Positions 53,151 through 61,888 of a stretch of DNA of 64,000 nt are shown here, one piece after another. The position numbers and the translations under genes were made by a program. How positions within the stretch are numbered: position 1 is the first letter of the stretch; every line of letters starts with the position of its first letter. Origin of the DNA: JBDKVA01 sp039679375 (lineage in GTDB: Bacteria > Bacillota > Clostridia > Acetivibrionales > DTU013). The stretch covers positions 1 to 64,000 of the forward strand of contig JBDKVA010000037.1 in NCBI GenBank assembly GCA_039679375.1, in the 5' to 3' direction. Under the pieces are notes generated by a model that saw only the letters and a list, made by a program, of their open reading frames with translations, made no database searches and was not told where the DNA came from.

Positions 53151-54137
53151 ATGATAAAATTTGTTGTTCGGCGGTTAATAATGATGATACCGGTCTTACT
53201 AGGCGTAACATTCATTATTTTCACAATGCTTTACTTTACTCCCGGAGACGCCGCCGATATGATCCTCGGGGATTCCGCCACAGTTCAGCAAAGAGAACTC
53301 CTGCGTGAGCAGCTGCATCTGAACGAGCCGTTTTTAATGCAGTATGGCAACTATATTAAGAATATTATTACCAAAGGCGATCTGGGCACATCCTATACAA
53401 CCAGGCTCTCGGTTACCAAAGAATTGCTTACGTATTTTCCCACCACTATAAAACTTGCAGTTTTCTCTTCGTTTCTGGCCGCAATCCTCGGAATAATATT
53501 CGGTATCATTTCAGCAACCAAACAGTATTCAATTATCGATAAAATTACTACCGCACTAGCGCTGGTTGGCGTTTCGATGCCAAACTTCTGGCTTGGAATG
53601 ATGCTCATAATCGTATTTGCAGTAAATCTCCGCTGGCTGCCGCCATCCGGCTTCAACACCGCCGCCAGCTGGATTCTTCCCACAATCACGCTTTCCTGCG
53701 TCGGCGTGGCTCAGCTTACCCGTATGACGCGTTCCAGCATGCTGGAGGTCATCCGTCAGGATTATATCAGAACAGCCCGTTCCAAAGGACTTGGCGAATC
53801 TGCTATCGTTTTCAGGCATGCATTGAAAAATGCGCTTATACCGGTTATTACCGCTATCGGCCTTACCGTCAGCCGCCTTTTGGGAGGCGCCGTGCTGGCC
53901 GAATCCGTATTTTCCGTACCGGGCCTCGGAAAGCTGATGGTGGACGCAATCAAGCAGAGAAATTTCCCCATAGTTCAGGGAGGCGTTCTTTTGATTGCCT
54001 TCTCCATGTCCGTTGTAAACCTGATTGTCGATATTTTATATGCGTTTGCGGATCCCAGAATTCGATCCCAGTATATACGGTCAAGGAAAAACAGAATTTC
54101 TTTCGTTAAGGGGGCGAAAACCGGTGAGCAGGCTTAA
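53151..54137 (+). CDS. Peptide-type ABC transporter permease DppB-like
   Basis: 328 residues with about six membrane helices. The N-terminal MIKFVVRRLIMMIPVLLGVT is the DppB start, GDLGTSYTTRLSV is the family's periplasmic motif, and the cytoplasmic loop YIRTARSKGLGESAIVFRHA near 205 contacts the ATPases. It pairs with the DppC-like permease, whose start overlaps its end by 14 nt. Confidence 0.94.
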   Translation: MIKFVVRRLIMMIPVLLGVTFIIFTMLYFTPGDAADMILGDSATVQQRELLREQLHLNEPFLMQYGNYIKNIITKGDLGTSYTTRLSVTKELLTYFPTTIKLAVFSSFLAAILGIIFGIISATKQYSIIDKITTALALVGVSMPNFWLGMMLIIVFAVNLRWLPPSGFNTAASWILPTITLSCVGVAQLTRMTRSSMLEVIRQDYIRTARSKGLGESAIVFRHALKNALIPVITAIGLTVSRLLGGAVLAESVFSVPGLGKLMVDAIKQRNFPIVQGGVLLIAFSMSVVNLIVDILYAFADPRIRSQYIRSRKNRISFVKGAKTGEQA

Positions 54138-55026
54138 TGCATATGAAGATACGGTAATTGAACCAAATGAAAAATTCGGCAAAAAGAAAAGTCAGTTTAA
54201 GGACGTGCTGGAACGCTTTTTAAAAAACAAACCGGCTATCGTATGCCTGTTTATCATTGTAATTCTTGTCCTTTGCGCCATATTCGCAGAAAAGTTGGCG
54301 CCATACGGTCCGGACGACCAGGATCTGAAAAGGAAGCTCCTGCTTCCCTGCTTGGAATTTCCTTTCGGCACCGACGATTACGGCAGAGATATCCTGAGCC
54401 GTATCATCTACGGAGCCAGACCGTCTATTATGGTAGCCGCCGTTTCTGTCACGTTTTCGTGTCTGATTGGCACCCTGATCGGATGCATTTCCGGATATTA
54501 CGGCAATGTAACCGATAATGCATTAATGAGGTTTATTGATATTATACAGGCCATTCCAAGCATGATGCTGGCCATATCCATTGCGGCTATGCTGGGTTCG
54601 GGGCTTGGCAATGTCATGATTGCGGTCGGTATCGGTACGATACCGAATTATGCCCGTTTGGTAAGGGCGTCCATCATGTCGATAAAGGGGCAGGAGTTCA
54701 TTGAAGCAGCCAGATCTGTCGGAGCAGGCAATATTTATATTATCTTCCGCCATATCCTTCCAAACTGTCTGGCGCCCATTATCGTACAGGCGACAATGAG
54801 TGTCGGCGCCGCAATAACCGCCGCCGCCGGTTTGAGCTTCATAGGTCTCGGCATCATGCCGCCCACCCCGGAATGGGGTTCGATGCTCTCCGCAGGCCGC
54901 GCTTTGATCCGCCGCTACTGGCATGTAGTTACATTCCCGGGATTAATGATTATGATTACTGTGTTTTCTTTCAATATACTTGGTGACGGACTTCGTGATG
55001 CAATGGATCCAAGACTTAAGAAATAA
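54124..55026 (+). CDS. Peptide-type ABC transporter permease DppC-like
   Basis: About 301 residues. A hydrophilic cytoplasmic N-terminus (about 1-40) is followed by six membrane helices, the PFGTDDYGRDILSRIIYGAR motif and the loop FIEAARSVGAGNIYIIFRHI. The start is GTG 54124 with GGGGGCG 7 nt upstream, overlapping the dppB-like stop. The frame open from 54025 is inside dppB and not used. Confidence 0.92.
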   Translation: MSRLNAYEDTVIEPNEKFGKKKSQFKDVLERFLKNKPAIVCLFIIVILVLCAIFAEKLAPYGPDDQDLKRKLLLPCLEFPFGTDDYGRDILSRIIYGARPSIMVAAVSVTFSCLIGTLIGCISGYYGNVTDNALMRFIDIIQAIPSMMLAISIAAMLGSGLGNVMIAVGIGTIPNYARLVRASIMSIKGQEFIEAARSVGAGNIYIIFRHILPNCLAPIIVQATMSVGAAITAAAGLSFIGLGIMPPTPEWGSMLSAGRALIRRYWHVVTFPGLMIMITVFSFNILGDGLRDAMDPRLKK

Positions 55027-55040
55027 GGAGGTGCCAATAC

Positions 55041-56015
55041 ATGCAGGAAAATAACAAATCTTTGCTGAATATCGAGAATCTGGTAGTACATTATATTACC
55101 GGCAAAACTGTCGTAAGAGCTGTAAACGGCATCTCACTGAAGATCGAAAAAGGTGAAGCCCTTGGACTTGTCGGTGAAACAGGCGCCGGAAAAACTACAA
55201 CAGCTTATAGTATTATGCAGATCATACCGAATCCTCCGGGAAAAATCATCTCAGGCAAAATACTGTTTGACGGAGAAGATCTTAACAGGATGTCAAATCA
55301 GGCCATGAAGAAAATACGCGGTAACAAGATATCGATGATTTTCCAGGATCCTATGACCGCGCTTAATCCGGTCTTCGGCGTGGGCGAGCAAATTGCCGAA
55401 GGCATCCGTCTTCATGAAAACATTTCCAAAGCCCAGGCCAACATAAAGGCCGCTGAAATTATGGAGAAGGTGGGTATTTCCGCCGAGCGGTTTGCAGATT
55501 ATCCCCATCAGTTCTCCGGCGGTATGAAGCAGCGTATCGTCATCGCGATCGCTTTAGCCTGCCACCCCGCTTTACTGATCGCGGACGAGCCGACTACGGC
55601 GCTGGACGTAACCATTCAGGCCCAAGTGCTCAACCTGATACAAAAGCTCCAAAAGGAAATGAACACTTCCCTGCTGCTCATTACCCATGATCTGGGCGTT
55701 GTTACGGAAGTGTGCCAGAAGGCTGCCATCATGTATGCCGGCGAAATTGTAGAATACGGAACGCTGGAGCATATTTACAACAATACAAAGCATCCCTATA
55801 CCATCGGGCTGTTTCAGTCAATTCCCAATTTCGATGAGAACGTCCGCCGGCTCAAGCCTATACAAGGCATGATGTCCGACCCAAGCAATTTGCCGGATGG
55901 CTGCTACTTTGCTCCAAGATGTCCTAATGCTTCCGACGCGTGCCGTCGTGGAAAAATTCCGGTTGTTGAGGCAGAACCCGGCCATCTGGTTAAATGCCTA
56001 AAATGCGGAAATTGA
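55041..56015 (+). CDS. Peptide-type ABC transporter ATPase DppD-like
   Basis: 324 residues. Walker A GETGAGKTT near 45, signature FSGGMKQR near 158, Walker B LLIADEPTTALD near 178, and the H-loop LLITHDLG. The C-terminal oligopeptide transporter domain has the Cys set YFAPRCPNA ... CRRG ... KCLKCGN, which in this family can bind an Fe-S cluster. AAGGAGGTGCC precedes the ATG. It works with the DppF-like partner encoded 10 nt downstream. Confidence 0.95.
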   Translation: MQENNKSLLNIENLVVHYITGKTVVRAVNGISLKIEKGEALGLVGETGAGKTTTAYSIMQIIPNPPGKIISGKILFDGEDLNRMSNQAMKKIRGNKISMIFQDPMTALNPVFGVGEQIAEGIRLHENISKAQANIKAAEIMEKVGISAERFADYPHQFSGGMKQRIVIAIALACHPALLIADEPTTALDVTIQAQVLNLIQKLQKEMNTSLLLITHDLGVVTEVCQKAAIMYAGEIVEYGTLEHIYNNTKHPYTIGLFQSIPNFDENVRRLKPIQGMMSDPSNLPDGCYFAPRCPNASDACRRGKIPVVEAEPGHLVKCLKCGN

Positions 56016-56025
56016 TGGAGGGGTT

Positions 56026-56988
56026 ATGAGTACACTAATAGAAGTCAAAAATCTAAAAAAATATTTTAAAACACCAAAGGGTTATCTTCATGCGGTAGAT
56101 GATGTTTCCTTCAAGGTGGAAAAAGGGAAAACGCTTGGAATCGTCGGTGAGTCCGGCTGCGGTAAATCAACGCTGGGAAGGACAACCATACACTTGCTTG
56201 AGCGTACCGACGGCCAGATTTTCTTTGAGGGAAAGGACATCAGCGATCTGAATGCCAAACAACTAAAAACAATGCGCCAGGATATGCAGATGATCTTCCA
56301 GGACCCTTTCTCTTCGCTGGACCCGCGTATGTCCGTCAGCGAAATTATTGCGGAGCCTCTGAAAATTTATCATAAATGTTTGGGCAGAACTAAGCTGAAC
56401 CAGGAAGTAAGCCGCCTGATGGAGATTGTCGGATTGGCTAAAAGGTTCGCCGGCTCCTATCCCCACGAGCTGGACGGCGGCCGCAGACAGCGTATCGGCG
56501 TAGCCCGGGCACTTTCACTGAATCCCAAATTAATAGTATGCGATGAGCCGGTATCGGCACTTGATGTTTCCATACAGGCACAGATATTGAATCTAATGCA
56601 AGATCTTCAGGAGGAAATGGGTCTGACCTACCTGTTTATTACTCATAATTTGGCTGTTGTAAAGCATGTATCAGACTCCATCCTTGTTATGTATATGGGT
56701 AATATGGTTGAAATGGCAAGCTCCCAGGAGATGTTCCTGGAGCGTTTGCACCCATACACAAAGGCGCTGCTCGCGGCAGTGCCCATTCCCAAGGTCGGGA
56801 TAAAAAAGGAGCGCAAGCTGCTTAAGGGAGAAATATCTTCTCCTGTTAACCCCAAACCGGGCTGCCGTTTTGCCGTCCGCTGCGAATATGCAAAAGATAA
56901 GTGCTTCGAGCAATCCCCCTCATTTGATGAGGTAAAACCTGATCACTTCGTAGCCTGCCACTATTGCAAGGAAATCAACAATTTATAA
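56026..56988 (+). CDS. Peptide-type ABC transporter ATPase DppF-like
   Basis: 320 residues. Walker A GESGCGKST, Q-loop MIFQDPFSSLDP, Walker B LIVCDEPVSALD and H-loop ITHNLA are all intact. The signature reads LDGGRRQR in place of the usual LSGGQ, so the Ser that contacts the gamma phosphate is Asp. The same form may occur in other clostridial importers, so it may be a sub-family trait, giving one asymmetric ATP site with DppD. The C-terminus has FAVRCEYA ... DKCFEQ ... ACHYCK. It ends the operon, followed by a hairpin shared with the convergent L,D-transpeptidase gene. Confidence 0.93.
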   Translation: MSTLIEVKNLKKYFKTPKGYLHAVDDVSFKVEKGKTLGIVGESGCGKSTLGRTTIHLLERTDGQIFFEGKDISDLNAKQLKTMRQDMQMIFQDPFSSLDPRMSVSEIIAEPLKIYHKCLGRTKLNQEVSRLMEIVGLAKRFAGSYPHELDGGRRQRIGVARALSLNPKLIVCDEPVSALDVSIQAQILNLMQDLQEEMGLTYLFITHNLAVVKHVSDSILVMYMGNMVEMASSQEMFLERLHPYTKALLAAVPIPKVGIKKERKLLKGEISSPVNPKPGCRFAVRCEYAKDKCFEQSPSFDEVKPDHFVACHYCKEINNL

Positions 56989-56994
56989 ACAAAG

Positions 56995-57049
56995 GCCTCC
57001 ATTCCGGCACATATAAGGAAAATTCACTTCAAGAAACCGGGATGGAGGC
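56995..57049. terminator. Bidirectional hairpin between convergent genes
   Basis: GCCTCCATTCCGG and CCGGGATGGAGGC pair over 13 bp with one G-U, across a 29-nt loop. It lies 7 nt after the DppF-like stop and directly abuts the L,D-transpeptidase stop. No strong U-run on either side. Confidence 0.55.
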
Positions 57050-57769
57050 TTACTCAAACTCCCTGAAGCCCATCTTCAGCCAAGTCTCCCGCGTGATAGT
57101 ATTCTGCGCCTTCAGTTTATTGGCGCGCTGAAAGGAATGCACCGCTTTTTTCAGGCTATCCTCGTATATACCGTCCAGCTCACCGTCGTAATATCCCAGC
57201 TGCTTGAGCCGCTGCTGTATGGCGAGCACATCCGCGCCCCTGTCGCCGGGATTGATTTCGTCAAAGCCACGGCCGAACGGACCAAATTGCCCGTTTACAA
57301 TTGTCACCTCGGTACCGATAGTGACAAGCCCGTACAACTCCGCGACGTCGTCGCTGAACATACGGATGCAGCCCTTGCTGGCGGCTGAACCGATGGATTC
57401 GTTAAATATCGTACCGTGAATGCCATATATCCCCCAGGGTACGTCAAGACCGAGCCATCTTCCGCCGAAACCTTCTCCCCAATCGCCCTTTTCAACAATA
57501 GTCCAGCGGCCAAGAGGCGACGGATAACCGGACTTTCCTGATGCAATGGTATATTCCTTTATGCATCTCCCATTCTCCAGCAGGTATAAGGTTTTATCCT
57601 CTATTTCAATAAAAATGGAATAAACCTTTTTCGTTCTGTGTGAATCTTCATCCGAGCCTATGTTTGCCGATATGCCGCCGGCCCATGTATCAATCAGTAT
57701 TTGTGTTACTGACAACACAAATAGCACAGCCATGAAAATAATTGCAGATAGCTTGATTCTCTTCAACAA
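57050..57769 (-). CDS. L,D-transpeptidase with peptidoglycan-binding domain
   Basis: About 239 residues. An N-terminal membrane anchor (IKLSAIIFMAVLFVLSVTQI) is followed by a YkuD domain with the catalytic motif HGT ... SKGCIRM (His near 136, Cys near 153) and a C-terminal PG_binding_1 domain (GDRGADVLAIQQRLKQLGYY ... SFQRANKLK). It makes 3-3 cross-links in peptidoglycan outside the membrane. The start is a TTG at 57769 or 57766, with GGAGGTG upstream; the longer frame to 57856 has no such site. A 22-bp palindrome lies about 60 nt upstream. Confidence 0.88.
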   Translation of the reverse strand: MLKRIKLSAIIFMAVLFVLSVTQILIDTWAGGISANIGSDEDSHRTKKVYSIFIEIEDKTLYLLENGRCIKEYTIASGKSGYPSPLGRWTIVEKGDWGEGFGGRWLGLDVPWGIYGIHGTIFNESIGSAASKGCIRMFSDDVAELYGLVTIGTEVTIVNGQFGPFGRGFDEINPGDRGADVLAIQQRLKQLGYYDGELDGIYEDSLKKAVHSFQRANKLKAQNTITRETWLKMGFREFE

Positions 57770-57829
57770 AAAACACCTCCGCGCGCGATTGCGGTGTCGC
57801 TGCGCTCTCGCAGTAACATGTAGAAAAAA

Positions 57830-57851
57830 ATGCATAATAGGTATTATGCAT
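57830..57851. promoter_or_regulatory. 22-bp palindrome upstream of the L,D-transpeptidase
   Basis: ATGCATAATA-GG-TATTATGCAT: ten-base arms without mismatch around GG. It lies between the PfkB stop and the transpeptidase start, and could be an operator. Confidence 0.45.
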
Positions 57852-57928
57852 TTCAATTCATTCTATTTATATGCAGATGTGTTTTGTCCAATACTACAGC
57901 GAAATATTTTTTTATCCTCTATCAATAT

Positions 57929-58957
57929 CTATTCGTTCAGCTCGGGACGGCTTTCGTCAGGTGTATTTTTGTAGAAGCCACGCAGCCCGGCCTCCGTCTT
58001 TACGCCTTCCGTTGCGCTTAAATGCAGCAATGAAGCACCCGAAGCCGCCAGCCCCAGTTCAATAGCTTTTCGCATGGTATTCCCGCTGTAAGCGCCGTAA
58101 AGCGTACCGGCAAGAAAAGCATCTCCGGCGCCCGTTGTTCCCTTGATGAGCTCCCTCGGTACATCAAGCGCAGACAGTACTACCCAATTTCCTTCTTCGT
58201 CCAGACCAAATGCGCCTTCCCTGGAATGGATCACCACCCAGCGCTTAACACCCATTTCCCGCAGCCGCTCACAAACCTTCCGCACCTGCTTCACCTGCAA
58301 AGCACCTTTATTGTCACGGATTGTAATTCCGCTGGTACGTGATGCCTCCAGTTCATTAATAATGCAATAATCGGTGTAGCGAAGCGCAGGCGGAACCAAT
58401 TGTGCATATCGGTCTGACTCTTCGCTTACCACGTCAATAGACGTCGCGATTCCATGCTGCTGTGCATCGTGCAGAACTCTTGCCAGCACCGTGCCGTATG
58501 CTGTATCCCTGGCATCCATTCCATCCAATAACAAAATATATCCGACATTCAGGATATCCACTTCAAGATTGCTGAAATCAAAATAATCAGCATTCAGCAG
58601 GCTGTTTGCGCCGCGGAATTGGAAGAATGTCCGTGTGTGGTTTGTACTATCCTCCAGCACATCGGTAAATGAAGTCTCGCCAAGTCTGGCAACACGGCGG
58701 CAATCGATATTCGGATAAGCTCTCAGGCTGCCCAGCACCTCGTCTCCTGCCGCATCTTTACCCGCAATCCCAATCACATGGATTGGCAGCTTCGGATCGA
58801 TTCTCGCCAGATCAATGCCGCAGTTGCACACCGAACCCCCCGGTGTCGAGGTTACACGGCGTATCGTAGTCAGCGTTGAAGGACACGGATAGGTGTCAAT
58901 TTCCTTATGGTAATCAATAATTATGTTGCCGGCAACGGCTATTCCTTTTCTGTTCAT
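57929..58957 (-). CDS. PfkB-family carbohydrate kinase
   Basis: 342 residues. The first PfkB motif is GGSVCNCGIDLARI near 44, and the catalytic signature is KGTTGAGDAFLAGTLYGAY near 280. It phosphorylates a sugar or sugar derivative with ATP. ATG 58957 has AAGGATG at 9 nt and is preferred; an in-frame ATG at 58966 is too near the ribosome site. It is last of a six-gene minus-strand operon. Together with the class II aldolase upstream it resembles a tagatose- or fructose-type kinase and aldolase pair, but the substrate is unknown. Confidence 0.9.
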   Translation of the reverse strand: MNRKGIAVAGNIIIDYHKEIDTYPCPSTLTTIRRVTSTPGGSVCNCGIDLARIDPKLPIHVIGIAGKDAAGDEVLGSLRAYPNIDCRRVARLGETSFTDVLEDSTNHTRTFFQFRGANSLLNADYFDFSNLEVDILNVGYILLLDGMDARDTAYGTVLARVLHDAQQHGIATSIDVVSEESDRYAQLVPPALRYTDYCIINELEASRTSGITIRDNKGALQVKQVRKVCERLREMGVKRWVVIHSREGAFGLDEEGNWVVLSALDVPRELIKGTTGAGDAFLAGTLYGAYSGNTMRKAIELGLAASGASLLHLSATEGVKTEAGLRGFYKNTPDESRPELNE

Positions 58958-58984
58958 AAATTTCATCCTTCTGCATTAATGCTG

Positions 58985-59980
58985 TCATGCAAACCGATCA
59001 TATTTCAGATCGCCAAGCAATTTTTCCATAATACCAACGGCGTATTCCAAATTGTCGTTCATATAATGCCGTGATTCTGCCGCTTCAAAATCATTTTTCT
59101 CAATTGCGGCCATTCTTTCCGCAATTTTATGGGCGGCATATTTACCCGATTCTCTGGCAATACGCGTCCACATGTTGACTTTGAGAATGCCGTCATCCGC
59201 CACTTCGGAAAGCCGATCCTCCTGCAGCGCCGAAGCGCCATGCAGCACAAGCATTTTTTTACCCAGAGCCTGCGTCAGGCTTCGTGCCCGGTCCCCAAAA
59301 TATCTTGACGTCCGTGAGCTGGATTGCTGTTCTGTTCCCAAATCCGCCACAAGAAAATCAATGCCTGTTCTTTTTACATAGTCCGCTGCCCTTTTAATAT
59401 ATTGCCCGTCGTTCTTATTGCAGTCATATGCGCCGCCATGGCCTCCTTCAACGGAAACCTCCTCAATAGCCGCCTCGATCATGACCCGGCCTCCGTATTC
59501 TTCCACATAAGCCCGCGTCATATCCAGATTTTCCCCATAAGGGTAGCTCTGACAATCAAACATAACGGCAGACAGGTATTCGATGCCTTCTGTAAAAATC
59601 CATTTATCCTTCACCGGATCGCCGTGATCCAGCTGCGGAAGTACAAGTATGTCATAATATGGCGATTCTTTGTCGCCTGCCAGCAGATATAAATCATTCA
59701 TAAGCATTTTAAAACCCGTCTTGAGATCATGACTGTAGGTAGATCGCATGCTTTGCGCCATATACCGGTAGGAACCGGTTACTCCGACGATGACCGGCAC
59801 ATGCTTTATATGATGCTTTTCGCCAAACCTCTTGCAGGCCAAAAGTATTGCTTCCGAATTCCACTCACTGGAGGTGCCCAGCATTGCCAGACTGACGCCT
59901 TTCGTTCTTGCCTCCTGATATATGCATTCTGATGAAAACCTGTCCGTAATAATAGCCACGCCGAAAACCAACCCCTTCAT
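58985..59980 (-). CDS. Class II ketose-phosphate aldolase-like protein
   Basis: 331 residues, the FbaA/GatY TIM barrel. Visible catalytic and zinc features are LPQLDHGDP near 117, MFDCQSYPYGENLDM near 142, the EGGHGGAYD stretch near 182 (the third metal site region) and LHGASALQ near 247. It should cleave a ketose phosphate into two three-carbon units or related pieces. The segment EEVSVEGGHGG differs from the usual GGxEDG of classical enzymes, so it is a divergent member. The preceding gap is 43 nt. The start ATG has only a weak ribosome site. Confidence 0.85.
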   Translation of the reverse strand: MKGLVFGVAIITDRFSSECIYQEARTKGVSLAMLGTSSEWNSEAILLACKRFGEKHHIKHVPVIVGVTGSYRYMAQSMRSTYSHDLKTGFKMLMNDLYLLAGDKESPYYDILVLPQLDHGDPVKDKWIFTEGIEYLSAVMFDCQSYPYGENLDMTRAYVEEYGGRVMIEAAIEEVSVEGGHGGAYDCNKNDGQYIKRAADYVKRTGIDFLVADLGTEQQSSSRTSRYFGDRARSLTQALGKKMLVLHGASALQEDRLSEVADDGILKVNMWTRIARESGKYAAHKIAERMAAIEKNDFEAAESRHYMNDNLEYAVGIMEKLLGDLKYDRFA

Positions 59981-60023
59981 TTAAAATACCGGGATCTGCT
60001 CGGAACCTAATGTATGCAGACTC

Positions 60024-61058
60024 CTAAGACTTGTTTACGAGGACTGCTTTAATGACGCCCTTATCCTCCGAAAAAATATTTTTCAATGAAGACGCTGCCG
60101 TGTTGATAGAAAATCGATCCGTTATCAGCTTGTCCGCATCAATGATCTTGTTTCTGAGCAGCTTCAGGCTGAGCGGAAACCTTCTTTCCGGCTCCCCGAA
60201 CACCGGTATAATTGAATTCTTATTGAATATCAGCCGGTCAATGTCCAGCTGCACGGAGCTCTGGGCGCCCATATCCAGACCTATGGTTACAATCGGCGTG
60301 CCGTACCCCGCTACTTCCATTGCCATAGGTATCGTTTTGGGCGGGGAAGTAACAATAACTGCATCTGCTCGCTTATTCGTCAATTCTGATATTTTTCGCT
60401 TAAAGTCAGGATCAGATGTATAAAATACAGCATCGGCGCCCATTTCCATAGCAGCTGTTTCCCGTCTCGCATTCCTTGCGCTGCCGGGATTGGAACCGAC
60501 ACAAACAACTTTTCCCGCGCCATAATGTCTGGCCAGGGCTGCACACATAATGCCCAGAACACCTATCCCAAATATCACAAGGTTTCCTTCGGGAGGAAGA
60601 TGCGCCGCCAGATAAGTTGTTACTGAAATGGTCAGCGGCTCTGTCAGACAGGCAGCAACCGGATCAATGCCGTTGGCGGGAACAAGCATATTTTCATGTA
60701 CCAAAAGATATTCGCCCATGCCTGATTGATCCTGCAGCGTGTACATATTACGGCAAAGATCAATGCGTCCGTTTTTGCAGTTTTCGCATGTACCGCAGTA
60801 TGTCACATCCTCCACGATAACCTGATCGCCGGCATGTACCTTCGTTACGGAAGCGCCGGTTTTCACGGCAATAGCCGATATTTCATGTCCCAGTGGCGTA
60901 TATTCAGTAAAATTTTTAAGAATATGAATGTCCGTTCCGCACACACCGCAGGCCAATACGCGCACAAGCACCTGATTATTTGCCGGTTCTGGAATTGCTC
61001 TTTCCCCGATCATCACATCAAAATTTTTTCTGCCCAGAAGGTATTGATAGTTAGTCAT
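60024..61058 (-). CDS. Zinc-dependent medium-chain dehydrogenase
   Basis: 344 residues. The catalytic zinc motif is ACGVCGTDIHI near 36 with GHE near 58. The structural zinc site is YCGTCENCKNGRIDLC near 87-103, and the Rossmann fold reads VIFGIGVLGIMCAALARHYG near 160. It oxidises a sugar alcohol, sugar or alcohol with NAD(P). GGGG ATTTAAAA precedes the ATG, 2 nt after the epimerase stop, so translation is probably coupled. By context the likely substrate is a sugar or polyol such as those used by sorbitol or threonine dehydrogenases. Confidence 0.92.
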   Translation of the reverse strand: MTNYQYLLGRKNFDVMIGERAIPEPANNQVLVRVLACGVCGTDIHILKNFTEYTPLGHEISAIAVKTGASVTKVHAGDQVIVEDVTYCGTCENCKNGRIDLCRNMYTLQDQSGMGEYLLVHENMLVPANGIDPVAACLTEPLTISVTTYLAAHLPPEGNLVIFGIGVLGIMCAALARHYGAGKVVCVGSNPGSARNARRETAAMEMGADAVFYTSDPDFKRKISELTNKRADAVIVTSPPKTIPMAMEVAGYGTPIVTIGLDMGAQSSVQLDIDRLIFNKNSIIPVFGEPERRFPLSLKLLRNKIIDADKLITDRFSINTAASSLKNIFSEDKGVIKAVLVNKS

Positions 61059-61060
61059 TT

Positions 61061-61888
61061 TTAAATCCCCATTATTTTCATTCTGACATTGTATTCCTTA
61101 TAGCTATGCGGCTTAACCCATTGAACAAACCGGCCCGAATTAATAGAATCCGGGAGGCCCATCCATGGCTCGACACAAATGCAGTTATCAAAGCGGGTAC
61201 ATACTATGATTGCTTTAAACGGTTCATCCATTGTCATCACGACACGGTAGCCATCCGCCGTGTTATTGACCGCCACACTGTCACCTTTTTTACCATTGAA
61301 GAGATAATCAGTCCGGCTATTGAAAGAAGGCATCGCTGGAGCCAAATGACACTGGCCGTCCGAATAATCAATATAATTTTCAAAATCCATGGCAAGCTTG
61401 AAATTTTCTCTGACGGAAGCAGAGAAATAGGGGTGCCAGCCGAAATAATGCGGCAGGTCCGTATCTGATAAATTCTCAACGCATGTCTGCATGAGAAGTG
61501 CAGATTCATTTTCTATTTTATAAGTCAGCGTCAGTTTAAAATCAAAAGGATAATTTTCTTTTTTTGTTATTTCATTGCCGGTTGTATAAATGGATGCGCT
61601 TTCTTCAGAAATTTGTCCCAAGGCAAATGTTCCGTATTTAACCAGACCATGGAACGGCATGGAATAATCACGGCCATTCAGCCGGTAGTGATCTTCCGCC
61701 GTCTTGCTCGGAAACGGGAAAAGCACAGGGCATCCGCCGGACAGAAGCGGGCTCAGAGGAAGCATCTGCTCATCCAGGTACAATATATCCTTTCCCCTAT
61801 AGCGAAGGTGCCCGAGCATTCCGCCATAATCCGGGTAGATTTCCCCGCAGAGAATACTATTTTTATCATGAATTCGTATCGTTTTCAT
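61061..61888 (-). CDS. Aldose 1-epimerase family protein
   Basis: 275 residues, galactose mutarotase fold. Likely catalytic residues are His in MPFHGLVKYG, His in FGWHPYFSA (near 147) and Glu in CVEPWMGLPD (near 240). It interconverts alpha and beta forms of a sugar at C1, preparing it for the dehydrogenase or kinase. The ATG overlaps the stop of the URO-D gene by one base, so the two are translationally coupled. Confidence 0.9.
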   Translation of the reverse strand: MKTIRIHDKNSILCGEIYPDYGGMLGHLRYRGKDILYLDEQMLPLSPLLSGGCPVLFPFPSKTAEDHYRLNGRDYSMPFHGLVKYGTFALGQISEESASIYTTGNEITKKENYPFDFKLTLTYKIENESALLMQTCVENLSDTDLPHYFGWHPYFSASVRENFKLAMDFENYIDYSDGQCHLAPAMPSFNSRTDYLFNGKKGDSVAVNNTADGYRVVMTMDEPFKAIIVCTRFDNCICVEPWMGLPDSINSGRFVQWVKPHSYKEYNVRMKIMGI

